NCBI GenBank assembly: GCA_905221605.1
Contig: CAJNDS010000802.1
Span: 370,001 to 434,000 of the forward strand
DNA length: 64,000 bases
Origin: Symbiodinium natans
Lineage: Eukaryota > Sar > Dinophyceae > Suessiales > Symbiodiniaceae
Direction of reading: 5' to 3'
Made by a program: the position numbers and the translations under genes. The notes under the pieces were generated by a model that was given only the letters and a program-made list of their open reading frames with translations, did not search any database and had not been told where the DNA came from. This document shows positions 24,170 to 35,600 of this stretch, in pieces (within the stretch, counting starts at the first letter, position 1; each line of letters starts with the position of its first letter).

Positions 24170-27000
24170 TGCAACCCGTGGACTTGCTGACATGTTTCAC
24201 AGTGTTACAGGAGATTACACCAGGGCTGGCCTTTGTGGCCGTGGAAGGGTGTGGACACATAGTGATGACCTGAGGTGCGCAGCGACCTCGCACGGGGCAT
24301 CGCTGTGACGGCACAGCAGGCCTGCTTGCACTGCAATTTCTGATGCCGGGGTCTTTTCATGAGCGACTGCTGCTAGAAACTTCGCTGTGCGGCGCAGGCA
24401 GCACAAGCAGCTGCAGACCGACCAGCCGTGCCTGGTCTGCGTGTGGCATCGCTGTGGCATGGACGTGTTCAAGCGTTGCTGTGGCACTGTAGCGGAAACG
24501 CTGGTTCAGGGCTTGTGTCGGTCATAGTTATAGTTGTATACCCTCTTAAGTCGGTCACAATTGTTGCGGCATCTAGGGTTTTTGTCACGCTACTCGTGCC
24601 GGAAGCTGCCGATCAAAGGACATGTCCGATTTGCATCAGGAGACGCGCCCAAATTCAGACAATTCAGACTCCAGTTTTCTCATTTTCTGCTGCGGCGCGA
24701 TGCAATGCCAAGCAGGGCACCTCCATCTCAGCTTTGCAAGTGCGAGGAAGTTGCGGATGCCATGAAGCTGGCCTGGGCCTCCGACCGATTCCTTCGCGAG
24801 CGGAGACTTGCCTGTAAGTTGGGCTTTCGGAAGCGTGGGATGTCATTGCCTGGGCAAAGGAGAACGAAAAGAGCGCACAATTGTCGCACATTCGAGTGAG
24901 GCCGCCTGACAAAGCCACTTTGGGCAGTCTCCGGCATGGCCGGGACTCGCCCGGGAATGTGTCGATGGCCAAGTATAGGTGAGTGGTCGAAGGTAGCGCG
25001 GACACGTGCAAGACACTTGCAAAGAGCACTGCTGAGGCTCAGGATGCAACCTGCTGAGAAGCATCTTGGCATTCCTCAAGACTCCGGGCTCTGTGATGAC
25101 AAGTTGCCCAAGTGCACACATAGTACCGGAGTGACGAAATCTGACTGGGACCGACCGAATGGTTCCAAGGACTGCTGCCATGATTCGCGCAGCGCCTGCC
25201 ATGCCACCAGCACCACCGCAGATGGACACCGACTCACCGCGGCTCGAAGTCTTTCCATGGAAGGATTGACAGGATTGGCGACTTGAAATACACTTTTTTT
25301 TGTTTCACTTCTGTGCTTCTTCCCCACGCGGCGATCTTCAAAGCAACCTCCCAGGACTCCCTGGAGGGGGGTCCAGCACACATTCAAACCCGTCACCCTA
25401 ATATGGCTGTGTGTCGTTGGCAAGTGTGTGGCAAGTTGGCCAGTGTGTCGCGCTTTCTTGTGACTGCCGGTATGTGCCACCGAAGCGACTGATCGCCCCT
25501 CGTTCCGCGGCAAAGCTTCACGTGTTTAAGACGTGTGAATGCCTTGCCCGTTTTCGCAGGCAACACCAGGTAGGTCCCAGGTCATGCACGTGTCAATCAC
25601 CTGGGGCAAAGCGAAGCACACTCCGAAATCTGTCGATGGCAGCAGCAAAATTCCGAAGCTTTGGGGCAAGTTTGTTGCATGTTGCTTTGCCGGACTGTAC
25701 TCGCATGCCCTGCTGAGATCAGCACAATTTGGCACATAACAAGATGTCTTCAAAGGCACTATCTGATGAAGGGAGACTCGACACATCATCTTGACCACAA
25801 GATGGTGCATTGCTGGTCTCATCAAAAAATGCCGCAGCGTGTCCATTAACTGCATGGTGGTTTGTACGGATCGTACTGGCCCCGTGCCACCCTCTTCGTG
25901 TTCAGCCGATTTGAGCTTGAACTCGAATTTTCCTGCGCCCGGGTCGCCGGGATGCGACTCCCTCGTATCTGGCGTGGCCATCCGTGTCAACGTATGGATG
26001 GAGAGCTAGAAGCTTTCATCCCAGCACAAGTGGTAGTGAACACCCGCAAACTGTCTTTCCTTCATGTGGAGCAACGGGTCACTCACCAACGATAGCTATT
26101 GCGCTTTTGATTGCTCGGGCATTCCCGCCACAGGTCTTCTCAGGGTGTGGCAGCTTGTAACCGAGCTTGAATGACATTTGTCGGACATCGCACGCTGCTG
26201 TGTGAGCGCGGCGGTGCTGCCCCATGCTGTCCCACTTGGCTGAAATCGAATGTTCAGAGTGCGTCCACTGTAGGTAGCAACAGTTCAGAATGGCTCCGTA
26301 TGGCACGTTTTCTTAATGACCGAAGTGAGCAGAAGAAGGTTGCAACATGCATTCTGCCTCGTGCAGCTGTTTACTGCGAGCTGTGTGCTGCAGTCATCTG
26401 AAGCCTAGCGTGGCCCCACAAAACAGGGAAGGAGTTTTAGGAGTTTCTGCGCTCGCCTTGCACGATTGCACTCTCTTCCTTAGCTGAACATGGCGAGGGG
26501 AATTTGTCATAAGATTTCTTTAGTGCATGCTCGGGAGTTAGCATTCGCGCCGTCCAGGGCAGAGTGTGATTCGCAGCATGCGCGGATGCGACGCATACTC
26601 CCTGGCAGAAGAGCGCTGCCAGTTGTCTGAATCTCGAAGGTTTCTTCGGCATGGCGAAGCTTGCATAACATGTGCACAGCTCGGGAGCAGAAGCCTCCGC
26701 CCGGTCAAGGTGGCAGTCCTGGCAGCAGTCCGGCAGGTGCCTCCGAGTTGGCATTGCTGTGGCAATTTCCGCCGGTTCGTGGCAGGTGAGGTGCAGCATC
26801 GAGGACGATGACCAGGAACCTACTTGCTACAGTTCGCGTGGCTGCGACAGGGCAGCTTTCCAAGTCTTGAAGCTGTCACCGTGCCATATCGGCGCACGAT
26901 CTCAATGTGCTGAGCAATTGCAGACTTGCCACTTCAACAGAGCAGAAGCAGGACCCGTGCGGGACAACTACCAAGGTCTTGCTGAAGACTGCACGAAGCG
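24170..27000. other. unassigned stretch
   Basis: Short protein-like pieces on the + strand include EEVADAMKLAWASDRFLRER (about 24,748-24,810), a Pro/Met-rich frame MVPRTAAMIRAAPAMPPAPP (25,159-25,269) and CDAYSLAEERCQLSESRR (about 26,587-26,640). None belongs to a family I recognise and none has resolved junctions. Confidence 0.25.
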
Positions 27001-27232
27001 ATGATTGCTGCACGTTTGGTGCTTAGCAGCTTATCAAGGGAGACAGCAGCGCTTGACAGCGGTTGCGACAAGTTCCGAAGCCTGAAACCCAGGATTGAAG
27101 CTGGCTGTGTGGAACACTTAAACCACACCGCAGCAGACGATCTGGTGCCTCTTGAGGAGGTGGTAGCCGTGGCGGAGAGAGGCCAAATCCACATGTTGGA
27201 CTTCACTGTCTGGTCCCCACTCGATTCGATGA
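27001..27232 (+). CDS. candidate exon, unrecognised
   Basis: The frame contains RLVLSSLSRETAALDSG, IEAGCVEHLNHTAADDL and VPLEEVVAVAERGQIHMLDF. Its composition is protein-like and it is the first of several + strand candidates that run to about 32 kb. A competing - strand frame (26,934-27,206) covers the same DNA. No family is recognised. Confidence 0.3.
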
Positions 27233-28768
27233 AGGTTCCTTCTTATAACAAATCCTTACCCAGCCTTACGAGTTCAAAAAGGGCTCTTCATTGCTCTTCC
27301 TTGCTTCTGTTTTTCCCCCCCCCCCCCCTGTGAGACGGCCGCGACCAGCTCCACGCCGCGGCGCTGCGTGGCCTGGACTGGCGGGGCCGAGCCTCGGCGG
27401 CTGCCCGAGGATCCAGATTTTCAGCGGTTTAGGGCATTGAGCCGTGTTGAAGCAACGGCTTCTGCGCAATTGCTTTTGCAATGCTTTTTGCGTCTTCGGC
27501 TGTGCGTGGCGTTGAACTCCAGTTCTCTTAGGTCCACTGCTCAAGCTTGGAGGTCGGTGGAGGGGGCAGCTTTTAAGCAGCGATGGGAACGAAGACTTCT
27601 TGCGCGTGTGCTGTATCTACGACATGAAGCAAGGGGTATACGGGAGACTCCAAGTAAGACAATAGCAAATCTGTCACTGTATTGTCCTGCATGCCTTTTG
27701 AGGGATCGGCTAGACCGCTAGACTGCTAGATTCCGGGCTCTCGACAAGCAACTCTTCAGCAGTCGCTCCTGATGGCTTTGTGGGGGGCTTTCCGAGCTCC
27801 GTACTCCAGATTCTTCGATCACAATCCTTGCGAATTGGGACAGGACGTCCAGTTTCCCAATTCAGCAGAGAAGCTGGAGCAGCTGCGTGGGCGCATTCGC
27901 GGAGCCTCCGGCAAGGTAGGAGGGCTTCTTTCACCCGACAACAGTGTGCGCACGCTTGGCACACGCTTTGGCGTCACTACGGGGTCTTGTGTTTGGCGTT
28001 GAGAGTAGAACAGTTCTTTTGAAGGAAGGCCTGATACAGTAGCGCTCTCACCGGTTGGGCCGGGTTGGATTTCGTCACTTTGCCTCGCGAAAGCCAAGGT
28101 TCTTGCACCTTTCCATGCTCTCTCACTCAGATGCTTGACCCTACAGTGCGGGCTCCGCCCTTCCCACCTACCCCCAGCCCCCATCAACTGGGGAAAATGC
28201 ACGACATCTTCAAACAAAAGCCCTCAAACCCCAAGTCTTAAAACGCCCACAAACTGTACCTTGCTCTGCAAACCTTAAACTCTTTCAGTCAGCTGGGCGG
28301 ATGGCAAAACAGGTGAGGGGGCGGGGGCTGCGGGCCTGCCGGGGCACAACCATATATGTGTGGGTGTGCATATGTATATGTAAGAAACTTTCAAGGAAAA
28401 TATACGGAGCTCAAGGACTACGAGACCAAGCGGCTAGAAGTGCAGAGGAACAGGACCAAAGCACCAGGCAGAGACCGAGGGCAGAGGACCTAGAAACGAA
28501 AGAAAGGAGCAACCAGGGAACCGGAAAACAAATTTCCACCCCTCCAAAAACTCCCCAGAATCCTTCCTTCGATCCGTGCCGCGACAGCGATTACAGGCTC
28601 TTTCGCGGGGTCACCTTGTCGGGGCATCCGTTCTGGAGGGGTCGGTTGCGCCACGCAGCAATGCGCAGCGTTCCAGATCACCCACTGTCGTCGCTTCTGG
28701 GTCATGCGCTGCGGTCTACTGGGCACACTTTTGGTGGGTCGGAGGTCGACATTTGTAGTTGAGAAAAA

Positions 28769-29005
28769 TTGCGGACACTTGGAACTGCTCGGACTGCTCG
28801 GCTGCGAAAGGCTGTCTTGGTTCATGCCGACGAGCTTGAGGCCATTCGCCTCTTGCAGAATGTTGCAGACGCGATGTCAGGGAGGCATGCAAGAATCCGT
28901 CAGGATGGCATCGGGGCCCGGTTCAAGCTGCTTGGACAATTTCGGCAGCAGAGATCTTGTTTCACCCAGACTTCGCCTCCAGCTTCTGCGATTTTTGCGG
29001 TTTGA
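28769..29005 (+). CDS. candidate exon, unrecognised helical protein
   Basis: The frame reads KAVLVHADELEAIRLLQNVA followed by DAMSGRHARIRQDGIGARFK, a charged and probably helical segment without stops. It may belong to the same gene as the EF-hand exon near 31.7 kb. Between this exon and 27,232 only one other weak candidate is seen (SAEKLEQLRGRIRGASGKV, about 27,862-27,918). Confidence 0.3.
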   Translation: MRTLGTARTARLRKAVLVHADELEAIRLLQNVADAMSGRHARIRQDGIGARFKLLGQFRQQRSCFTQTSPPASAIFAV

Positions 29006-29114
29006 GGAAAGCGATGGAGCTTGTGGCTGCCTCCCTGGTCATCGGCTTTGATGCGGTGCTGCTGTCCTTGCCACCCGCAGGTGGCCTCCTGCAGCGCGAC
29101 CTTAAAAGAGTCTT

Positions 29115-29425
29115 GTAAAACATTAGAAATGATAATTATGATAAAGATAAGATAGTAAATAATAATAATCAGAATGGTATAAAAGGAATGAAGATAATTC
29201 TAACACTAGTAGTCATAATAATAGAGTCACAGAGCCCCCGCCTCCAAATGCACGCACCTGCTCTTCTGAACGTGCCGCCCGAGGCATCCGCGAGGCTTTC
29301 GGCCATGGCCCTGGTCTCGATTCGACTTTATTACCATGATCATTAGTATATTCTTCTTAGTATTTATTCTTCGTAGTATGATTAATTATTTGAGTACCAT
29401 GGTGATTTTCATAGTGATCATTCAA
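29115..29425. repeat. pair of AT-rich islands
   Basis: Two AT-rich blocks (29,115-29,225 and 29,325-29,425) made of AATAATAATC, GATAATTATGATAAAG and TTATTCTTCGTAGTATGATTAA-like sequence flank a GC-rich 100-bp centre. No gene is read through them. They probably mark intergenic or intronic sequence. Confidence 0.6.
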
Positions 29426-30021
29426 AAGTCTCTGCTGCAAGGCAGCCGGTGTGGTGCCATGAGAGCCCGGCCGATGGTCGCCCGGATCCTCTGCATCCTG
29501 AGTGTGGCTCTCGGAACAAAACACTCACGTGCGCTTGTACTTTCGTACTTGCAAGGTGGTGTAGGGACATTTTCTTGAAGGGACCATTGCTCCCGCGAGG
29601 TATCCCCCACGATGCTGGAAATTCGACTTGCAACGGGACTTTCTGGCCCAAAGCCAGGCTGGGCCTTGAGACTGATATGCTCACAATTCTGTCCGCAAGT
29701 TGCCTCGAGTGTGCTTGTCTCATGTGATGGGATGTTGGCTGTTGTGTCGTTTTCTTCAGGGACGTTGCCGGGGTGTGGCAGTGTTCTTGATGGCGCGGCA
29801 GCGGCAAAAGGGTGGCTTCTGAAACCGACGCCCACAAAACATGTCATGTGAATGCCGGGGGCGTTCGCAGTTTCGGTCGTTGCCTTGCTCGTTTGTCACT
29901 CACAGTACTTTCTTATTTGCTCGGTTGGCGTTTTGAGGTTTGAGGTTCCCTTGCTCTGTCTCTCTCGCTGTTTGTTATGCGCCTCCCTCATCCCCCTCTC
30001 TTGCCTCTCCCCGCCCCCCCC

Positions 30022-30165
30022 CCTCACTCTCGCTCTCCCTCTCCCCCGCTCTCCCGCTCTCCCGCTCTCCCTCTCTCCCTCTCTCCCTCTCTCGCACTCT
30101 CGCTCTCTCCCTCTCTCTCTCTCTCGCCTTCTCTCTCGCCCTCGCGCTCGCTCTCTCTGCCGCGA
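30022..30165. repeat. CTCTCC/CTCTCG microsatellite
   Basis: About 140 bp of pyrimidine-rich CTCTCC, CTCTCG and (CT)n units. The Leu/Ser/Pro-only + translations and the Arg/Glu-only - translation are artefacts of the repeat. Confidence 0.9.
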
Positions 30166-30761
30166 AACTTATACTGCAGACACAAATAAATTCACGACGC
30201 TTTGCTGACATCCAATACCTGGGCTAGTCAATCAGCAGAGCCTTCCGCGGCGATGTGCAATTGGCAATGCGGTGGCCCGTCTCTCCAATCCAGTTCCAAG
30301 ATATCGATGGCCTGTGCCTGCCTTGGCCCCGATAAGTTGCCCGAAGTTGTTGAGTTGGGCCGCGTGCTGTTCCCGAAGCTGGGCGGGTGGTGCGGAAGAT
30401 GTCCCAGCAAAGATCCACAGGTATGTACGAGGAGCATGCGTTGGTGAGCAGTTAGCAGGGGCTTGTAACAGCGAATGTTAAAGCAACAGAGTAGTTCGTG
30501 GGATACGGTGTTGTGTTTTTGCCAACTGCCGCTTGCCATTGGACCATGTCGTGCAGGAGCCGGAAGGTCGTCAGCTTCTCTGGGGTGCCCAGGCCGTCTG
30601 TCCACGCAAGCAAGAGCACTTCAACGCATGAACTGCTCGATGGCACATGTAGCAGGATCACGTGGAACTCTCTGCCGAGCTCCCCTCTCAATGCTTGTTG
30701 GTGGACAGCTGGTCATACAAATATGCAAGGGTGGAGGCGACTAACCGCAGCTATTTTTTGC

Positions 30762-30985
30762 TCCAGGCTTTGCCAAAGCAGCGTCAATAGTCACGAAAGT
30801 TCGGGAACAAGTCGCTGATGCCCGGGTGTGTGTTTGCAATCTCCCTAAAGAGTGGACCAGCCCGGCGGACCGTAGGACAGTCATAGTCGAGACGTCGAGA
30901 TCTGAAGCCGAAACCGCACTTGCACCGAGATGGGCCGGTTGCCTCTGGAACCCCATGAAATCAGGGAGAAAGCTGCCAAGGCTCC

Positions 30986-30990
<5 letters not shown>
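30762..30990 (+). CDS. candidate exon, unrecognised
   Basis: A stop-free + frame reads FAKAASIVTKVREQVADARV and continues to EAETALAPRWAGCLWNPMKS. The first 20 residues look like a genuine amphipathic helix, and an internal GT donor after VADAR is possible. It runs into a (GAT)n microsatellite at 30,990-31,030, which cannot be coding in this frame because it contains TGA. Confidence 0.3.
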
Positions 30991-31029
<39 letters not shown>

Positions 31030-31030
31030 C
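30988..31030. repeat. (GAT)n trinucleotide repeat
   Basis: About 13 GAT/ATG units followed by a CTCT-rich stretch to 31,075. It probably lies in an intron. Confidence 0.95.
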
Positions 31031-31381
31031 AACGATGTCCGCGGGCTCTCTCTCTCCCTCTCTATCTCTCTCTGTTCATTCTGTCACTGTCGCTCTTTCT
31101 CGTGGCTTGCGGAGCTTCGGGAAGGAAAGCTGTGGTTTGACTTGACGGGGCAGGCCTTGCAGAGGGGCTGCCTGCCCTTGCCCAGCCATGCGCGCCGGAC
31201 CGATGCGGAGCGACTGATTGGCTTGCTCCTCTATCTTCACTTTTGAGATCTATTGAGTAACCGAGTTTCTGAGTTTCGGTATCGAGGCAAAATAAGGCAA
31301 ACAAGGCAACCGCATCGAGCAAGCAAAGAACAGCTTTGAGAGCGGCCCCACCCAGGCATGTTTACCCTGCTACAATTGCCT

Positions 31382-31590
31382 GCACCCAGGATGGAGCACG
31401 CCCGCAAGTGGGAGGTGGAAGAAGCACTCCTTGAGCATCTTGGCCTGCAACATCGACGAGGCTTTTTTTGCTGGTCTTCTGGACGGACAGTCGCATCCAG
31501 GAAGGCCGAGAAGATGCTCGAGAAGTGGTGGGACCAGATCGATCGCCACGAAGCCATCGACAAGCTGCAGCAGGAGGGCTCCGGGTTGAA
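31382..31590 (+). CDS. candidate exon, charged helical segment
   Basis: The frame reads EHARKWEVEEALLEHLGLQH and, further on, SRKAEKMLEKWWDQIDRHEA and IDKLQQEGSG. This is strongly helical and just upstream of the EF-hand exon, so both are probably parts of one calcium-binding protein. The middle (RGFFCWSSGRTVA) may hide a short intron. Confidence 0.4.
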
Positions 31591-31628
31591 GGGTTGCAGT
31601 AGTTGCAGTGGTTGCAGGACTGTTGCAG

Positions 31629-31744
31629 GCCAACCGTGTTCACTGCAATCTCAACAATCCGAAGGCTTTCTACCGAATGGACCGCAATGCAGATGGTTTT
31701 ATTGACAAGGAGGAGTGGGGCCGCCTGGCTCAAATGCCGCAGTC
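31629..31744 (+). CDS. EF-hand exon of an unidentified calcium-binding protein
   Basis: After a TTGCAG|G acceptor the frame reads ANRVHCNLNNPKAFYRM and then the canonical EF loop DRNADGFIDKEE (31,680-31,715), with Asp, Asn, Asp, Phe, Asp and Glu in the calcium-coordinating positions and Gly at position 6, followed by WGRLAQM. This is a single complete EF hand. The rest of the protein is not resolved; a following frame (31,817-31,999, AMEDIFTRFDG and ANGELSRALSD) may hold a second, degenerate one. Confidence 0.6.
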
Positions 31745-31804
31745 ACAACCTGTACTCCGAACAGCATCATGAATGCATCTTAAATACCCCTACAAAGCCG
31801 AGAC

Positions 31805-31999
31805 CGGTCAGGCCGCATGATGGGTAGGCTCGAAGCTACGGGCTGGACGCGAAGTGCGATGGAAGACATCTTCACCAGATTTGATGGTCGCCTGCTCGCC
31901 TGCAGAGAGGCTAATGGAGAGCTAAGCCGCGCGCTGTCAGATGTATGCTACGCCAACCAAGGAGACCGTGACCGTGTCTTAGCTAATCATATTGTATGA
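31805..31999 (+). CDS. candidate exon after the EF hand
   Basis: The frame contains GWTRSAMEDIFTRFDG and REANGELSRALSDVCYAN and ends with TAG... read to 31,999 (HIV, then stop). MEDIFTRFD...ANGELSRA follows the helix-loop-helix pattern of an EF hand with an interrupted loop, which could reflect a small intron or a degenerate site. It may be the end of the gene containing the 31.7-kb EF hand. Confidence 0.35.
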   Translation, partial: RSGRMMGRLEATGWTRSAMEDIFTRFDGRLLACREANGELSRALSDVCYANQGDRDRVLANHIV

Positions 32000-33876
32000 G
32001 AGATGTTAAGCTGTGCGGTCGGCTGCGCACTCATAGATCTTGCCAAGAGCAAAATCATGTGTGCACTCTTGGCTAGGCCGACTCGGTTACGAAGAGCTCC
32101 TGTCATGCAGCTATGGGCAGGGTGTGGGAACAGGTATTGAGAGTAGGCTCTCGATAATTGCTCAGGATTGTGAGCCACCTTCTCACGAACGACAAAGAGG
32201 GACACAAGCTGGTTAAGCAAGTCGCCACGACTCCACCGAGCGAGCGTGAAGGCAGCCTCTGCTTAAGTGCTTAAGTTCGGATTCTACGTCTGCTCTGAGT
32301 GCCCACGGTCGCAGGACTGCTCGGTCTTTTCGGCGACGATTTGCTGAAAGGGACCGCATATCGGGAGTTCCCCATTGCTACCACGGATGCCCTGGTACCT
32401 TGCCTCGGCTAGCAGCAGCATGCAGCAGCGTGGTGTCAGAGTTAGTGCATAATGGCCTTTAACTGCCAAGGGCGATGCCGACATCATTGGCGTTATCTTC
32501 ATGACCTCCAGCACCATCGAGTCTAGCTGGAATAATGGCTGCTGGACTCTCTTGTTGACCTTGTAGAGACAAGCCAAGGACAAGCAACTTTATCCCCACA
32601 CACTTCTCCAGTGGAACCGGGACCGGATTTCCCAAAGCACTCCAAAAGCACACATTGACATGATGAGCCCACACTTGTTTATCTCTCTTTTGGCCATGAA
32701 GTGGCCATGCGCGCAGGAGCTGCTGCAGCGCGTGGCGTCGTGTGGGCACCTAGTTGCCGACACATGGGCAACATGGACTCGGTCGGACTGCTTGCTAGGA
32801 GCCATGTATCTAACCAAGTCTTGGTGATGCATTCGTGTACGCCCTCTTGTTCTGCTCTTGACAGAGGTTGTACCTGGATCTGCGCAACCCTGACGTTCTA
32901 AACAAGCCCAGCCAGAAGTTCGAAGTTGTGCTGTGCAGCTTCGACACTCAATGGGCTGCTTGGGTGTGAAGGAAACCTGTGTGCCCATTGCCATCCATTG
33001 CCATACCTTGCATTCGTCACTTGACACGACGCTTGGGCAGCTCAGGAGTGCTTCACACGGACAGTTGGCCGGCCTGGTCCTCCAGCTCCTTGGATGGTGA
33101 TGCCCTTCGACTGTCCCTGGGTCCCTTGGCCGCTGTGCACACGGAGCAGCAAGGGATGAGAGGCGGGTTTTTGTATTTTCGAGTGCGGCCGAGAGTTTCC
33201 GTGAGCCGAGGAGCGCGATTACTTGTGGAGATGCTTCAACTCCAAGTTCGAGACCCGAACCGTCGAAGACCCGGTGCGAAGTCTGTAACGACTGGTTTGT
33301 CACGACTCTGAGAGAGCTAGCGGAGCTACTTAGTAAGATGCCATTGCATCCTCGGCCTGGGGGGTCGAGCCACGACATGAGGTATCCCGGGCGAATTAAA
33401 ACAGACAAATTCTGTGTGTCACGGGGACCCGCAGGCACCCGGCCTCGGGATCATGTCGGGCGTCATGCCTGTTTGCTCAACGCCTCTTTTTTGGAAAAAG
33501 AACACACCCTGAACCCTATGCCATCGGCTTAGGGCTCAGAATTCGTTTGTGGAGTTGAAGCTCCTGTTTGCTCGGGAGGCTTGAGTGAAGGCTTGGGAAA
33601 CGATCGGCAAGCTTCCTTGAGACCCCCCTCGGCCCCCTCGCATAAAGCAGGTAACATGCTTGGTGCCGTCGTGGGCAACGCACTCCTGAGGGCGTCGCCG
33701 ATCTAGCACTACTCCAAACACTTGTTTGCCTGGCTGACCACCTTTCACGTCACGATGGCGCGTCGTTAGCCTGGGCATGCCTGGGCCGCGGCCGGCATGC
33801 CGGCTTACCTCAGGAGGGCACTGGCCTTCTTTCCGGACGCAGATTGTTTGGAGCTGCCTCGCCTGCGACCCACCAC
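32000..33876. other. unassigned stretch
   Basis: No recognisable exon on either strand. The long - frame at 32,590-33,438 has no domain and a composition typical of GC-rich shadow frames. Confidence 0.3.
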
Positions 33877-34114
33877 AGAGAGAGAGAGAGAGAGAGAGAG
33901 AGGTAACGCACGCCTTCGGGCGGCCCTCTCCTAAACGGGGGGGGTTAAGTGCGCAGAAAGAAAGAAAGAAAGAGTGTAAACCCACCCTGGAATCACCCCC
34001 TTTCAGACAGAAACCCCAACCTGGCACGGTTGCGAAAACCGCAGCCACAGACCGCATGACACTTGGGACTGGCGCGCCCCTCGGGGCAGCTCTCCCTTCG
34101 GGGGGGGCTAAGCG

Positions 34115-34149
<35 letters not shown>

Positions 34150-34338
34150 CCTTCGGGCGGCCCCCTTGAATAAAGGGGGTTAGGTGCGCAGAAAGAAAGA
34201 AAGAAAGAGCGCGAGAGAGAGAGAGAGAGAGAGACGCGCCTAGGCGCAGGGTTTTCCCCGCCATGCCCCAAAGAAAGAAAGAAAGAAAGGAAGAAAGGAA
34301 GAAAGGAAGAAAGGAAGAAAGGAAGAAAGGAAGAAAGG

Positions 34339-34370
<32 letters not shown>

Positions 34371-34380
34371 CAGACACTGA
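33877..34380. repeat. (GA)n / (GAAA)n / (GGAA)n array with duplicated unique cores
   Basis: In order: (GA)n at 33,877-33,902; a unique core with GCCTTCGGGCGGCCC ending in GTGCGCAG plus (AAAG)n to 33,973; a partial third core at 34,095-34,117 followed by (GA)n to 34,146; a second full core at 34,148-34,208, again followed by (GA)n to 34,234; then a (GAAA/GGAA)n tract at 34,268-34,370. The two full cores are near copies about 240 bp apart, so the block grew by segmental duplication as well as slippage. The long Ser/Leu/Phe-rich - frame across it is an artefact. Confidence 0.85.
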
Positions 34381-34682
34381 CAACGACTGAGGGTGTGCTT
34401 CCGGCTGCTGTTGTGCTTTCAGTGCTTGAGGTGCGGGGTTCGAACAGGCAGAGGAGGGGCGCGACGAGGGATGGGGGGGAACTTTGCGTGGGAAGCCACA
34501 CCTGTTTTTCACGCTGCGGCACTTGGACAAGGTCAAAGGACTTTGCCCGAAAGGATCCCGGCAGGGATCCGACATTTTGGGGAGGGGGATACTTGTGTGC
34601 GTGGGGATGCATGGTAACGGTTAAGCAAGGGGGGGATTGCCGGGGGAACTTTCCACGCCGAGAACTCAGCTTTAGTTTCACG

Positions 34683-35015
34683 ATGGACGTGGATCCGGGC
34701 GCGCCTTGGCTGTTGCCCTCAAGCGCAGCAGCAGCAGCAGCAGAAGAAGAAGAAGAAGAAGAAGAAGAAGAAGAAGAAGAAGAAGAAGAAGAAGAAGAAG
34801 AAGAAGAAGGAGAAGGAGAAGGAGAAGGAGAAGGAGAAGGAGAAGGAGAAGGAGAAGGAGAAGGAGAAGGAGAAGGAGAAGGAGAAGGAGAAGGAGAAGA
34901 AGAAGAGCACTGCGTAGAGAAGAAGAAGGAGCAGGCGGAAGCAGAAGAAGAAGAAGAAGAAGAAGAAGAAGAAGAAGAAGAAGAAGAAGAAGAAGAAGAA
35001 GAAGAACATTTTTAG
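34683..35015 (+). CDS. low-complexity acidic reading frame built on a GAA/GGAGAA microsatellite
   Basis: From ATG 34,683 the frame reads MDVDPGAPWLLPSS, six Ala, a poly-Glu run, about 14 Gly-Glu pairs, a short non-repeat island (EHCVEKKKEQAEA), a second poly-Glu run and HF before TAG at 35,013-35,015. It is about 110 residues with no recognised domain. It could be a genuine acidic tail exon (poly-Glu tracts occur in chromatin and RNA-binding proteins), but a GAA/GGAGAA repeat with no stop in this phase gives the same picture without selection. Confidence 0.25.
   Translation: MDVDPGAPWLLPSSAAAAAAEEEEEEEEEEEEEEEEEEEEEEGEGEGEGEGEGEGEGEGEGEGEGEGEGEGEEEEHCVEKKKEQAEAEEEEEEEEEEEEEEEEEEEEEHF
34725..35010. 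repeat. (GCA)n-(GAA)n-(GGAGAA)n-(GAA)n compound microsatellite
   Basis: (GCA)5-6 at about 34,725-34,741, (GAA)n to about 34,809, a hexameter GGAGAA array of about 14 units to about 34,895, a 45-bp interruption, and (GAA)n at about 34,943-35,007. The hexamer section and the interruption split one GAA tract into two. Confidence 0.95.
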
Positions 35016-35435
35016 CTAAACATGTGGTTCCCGAGACAAGCCGAAGCCTTGTGACTGTTCCATCGGGTCCAGGATTAGGAAGTTCGGGCCATCGAAGCCC
35101 TCGTGTCATTCACTGAGAGCATTGTAGATCGATGCCTTTATTGGTCGATTAGTGTCCCTTCGTCCTTCCAGATTGGCTAGATACTTGACGAGCCTTGTGC
35201 CCGAGCCCGTTTCGCCTGGACTCCCTACCCTACCTTTCGTCTCGCTCCCTCACCCCAAGTTGTTGGACAGGCGACTTTATTGTTGTCTTTGCACTGTGCG
35301 TGGATCAGGATCCAGCATTGGTTATCCTCACGCCCAAGTTGGAGATCATCTCGATTGATGGGCCCCCTGGCTGATGCAGAATTTTGCTTTTAAAGAATCC
35401 TTGATCCTTGGATGTGGGCAAAATGGCACTGAAAG

Positions 35436-35600
35436 ATGGCCAACACGAAAACGCTAAACTTCTTGGACCGCCTTGTGCCCATGAGGTTTGGTGATCTTGA
35501 TGTATCCCAGAGCCTCAGGATGAAGGTGTTTGAGGAGTGGTGTGAAGAGGCTGAGTCAAAGGCAGCCGGCCCAGAAGCAGAGGAAGCTAAGAAAGGGTGA
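35436..35600 (+). CDS. short protein or terminal exon, unrecognised
   Basis: ATG in a good context (AAAGATGG) opens a 54-residue frame MANTKTLNFLDRLVPMRFGD continuing LDVSQSLRMKVFEEWCEEAE and ending KAAGPEAEEAKKG before TGA. Balanced amino-acid use, an amphipathic helix and an acidic/lysine tail make it look truly coding. An in-frame TGA lies two codons upstream (35,430-35,432), so it is either a complete small protein or a last exon that begins at the AAAG|A acceptor. I do not recognise the family. Confidence 0.5.
   Translation: MANTKTLNFLDRLVPMRFGDLDVSQSLRMKVFEEWCEEAESKAAGPEAEEAKKG

Noticed and set aside
33536-34681. 381-codon frame on the - strand rich in Ser, Leu and Phe
   Set aside because: It is open only because GA, GAAA and GGAA repeats read from the other strand contain no stop in that phase. 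No domain, and the unique parts do not look coding.
34678-35109. Poly-Leu and poly-Phe - strand frames and a poly-Arg + strand frame
   Set aside because: These are the other phases of the GAA/GGAGAA microsatellite. A long uninterrupted poly-Leu or poly-Phe protein is not credible.
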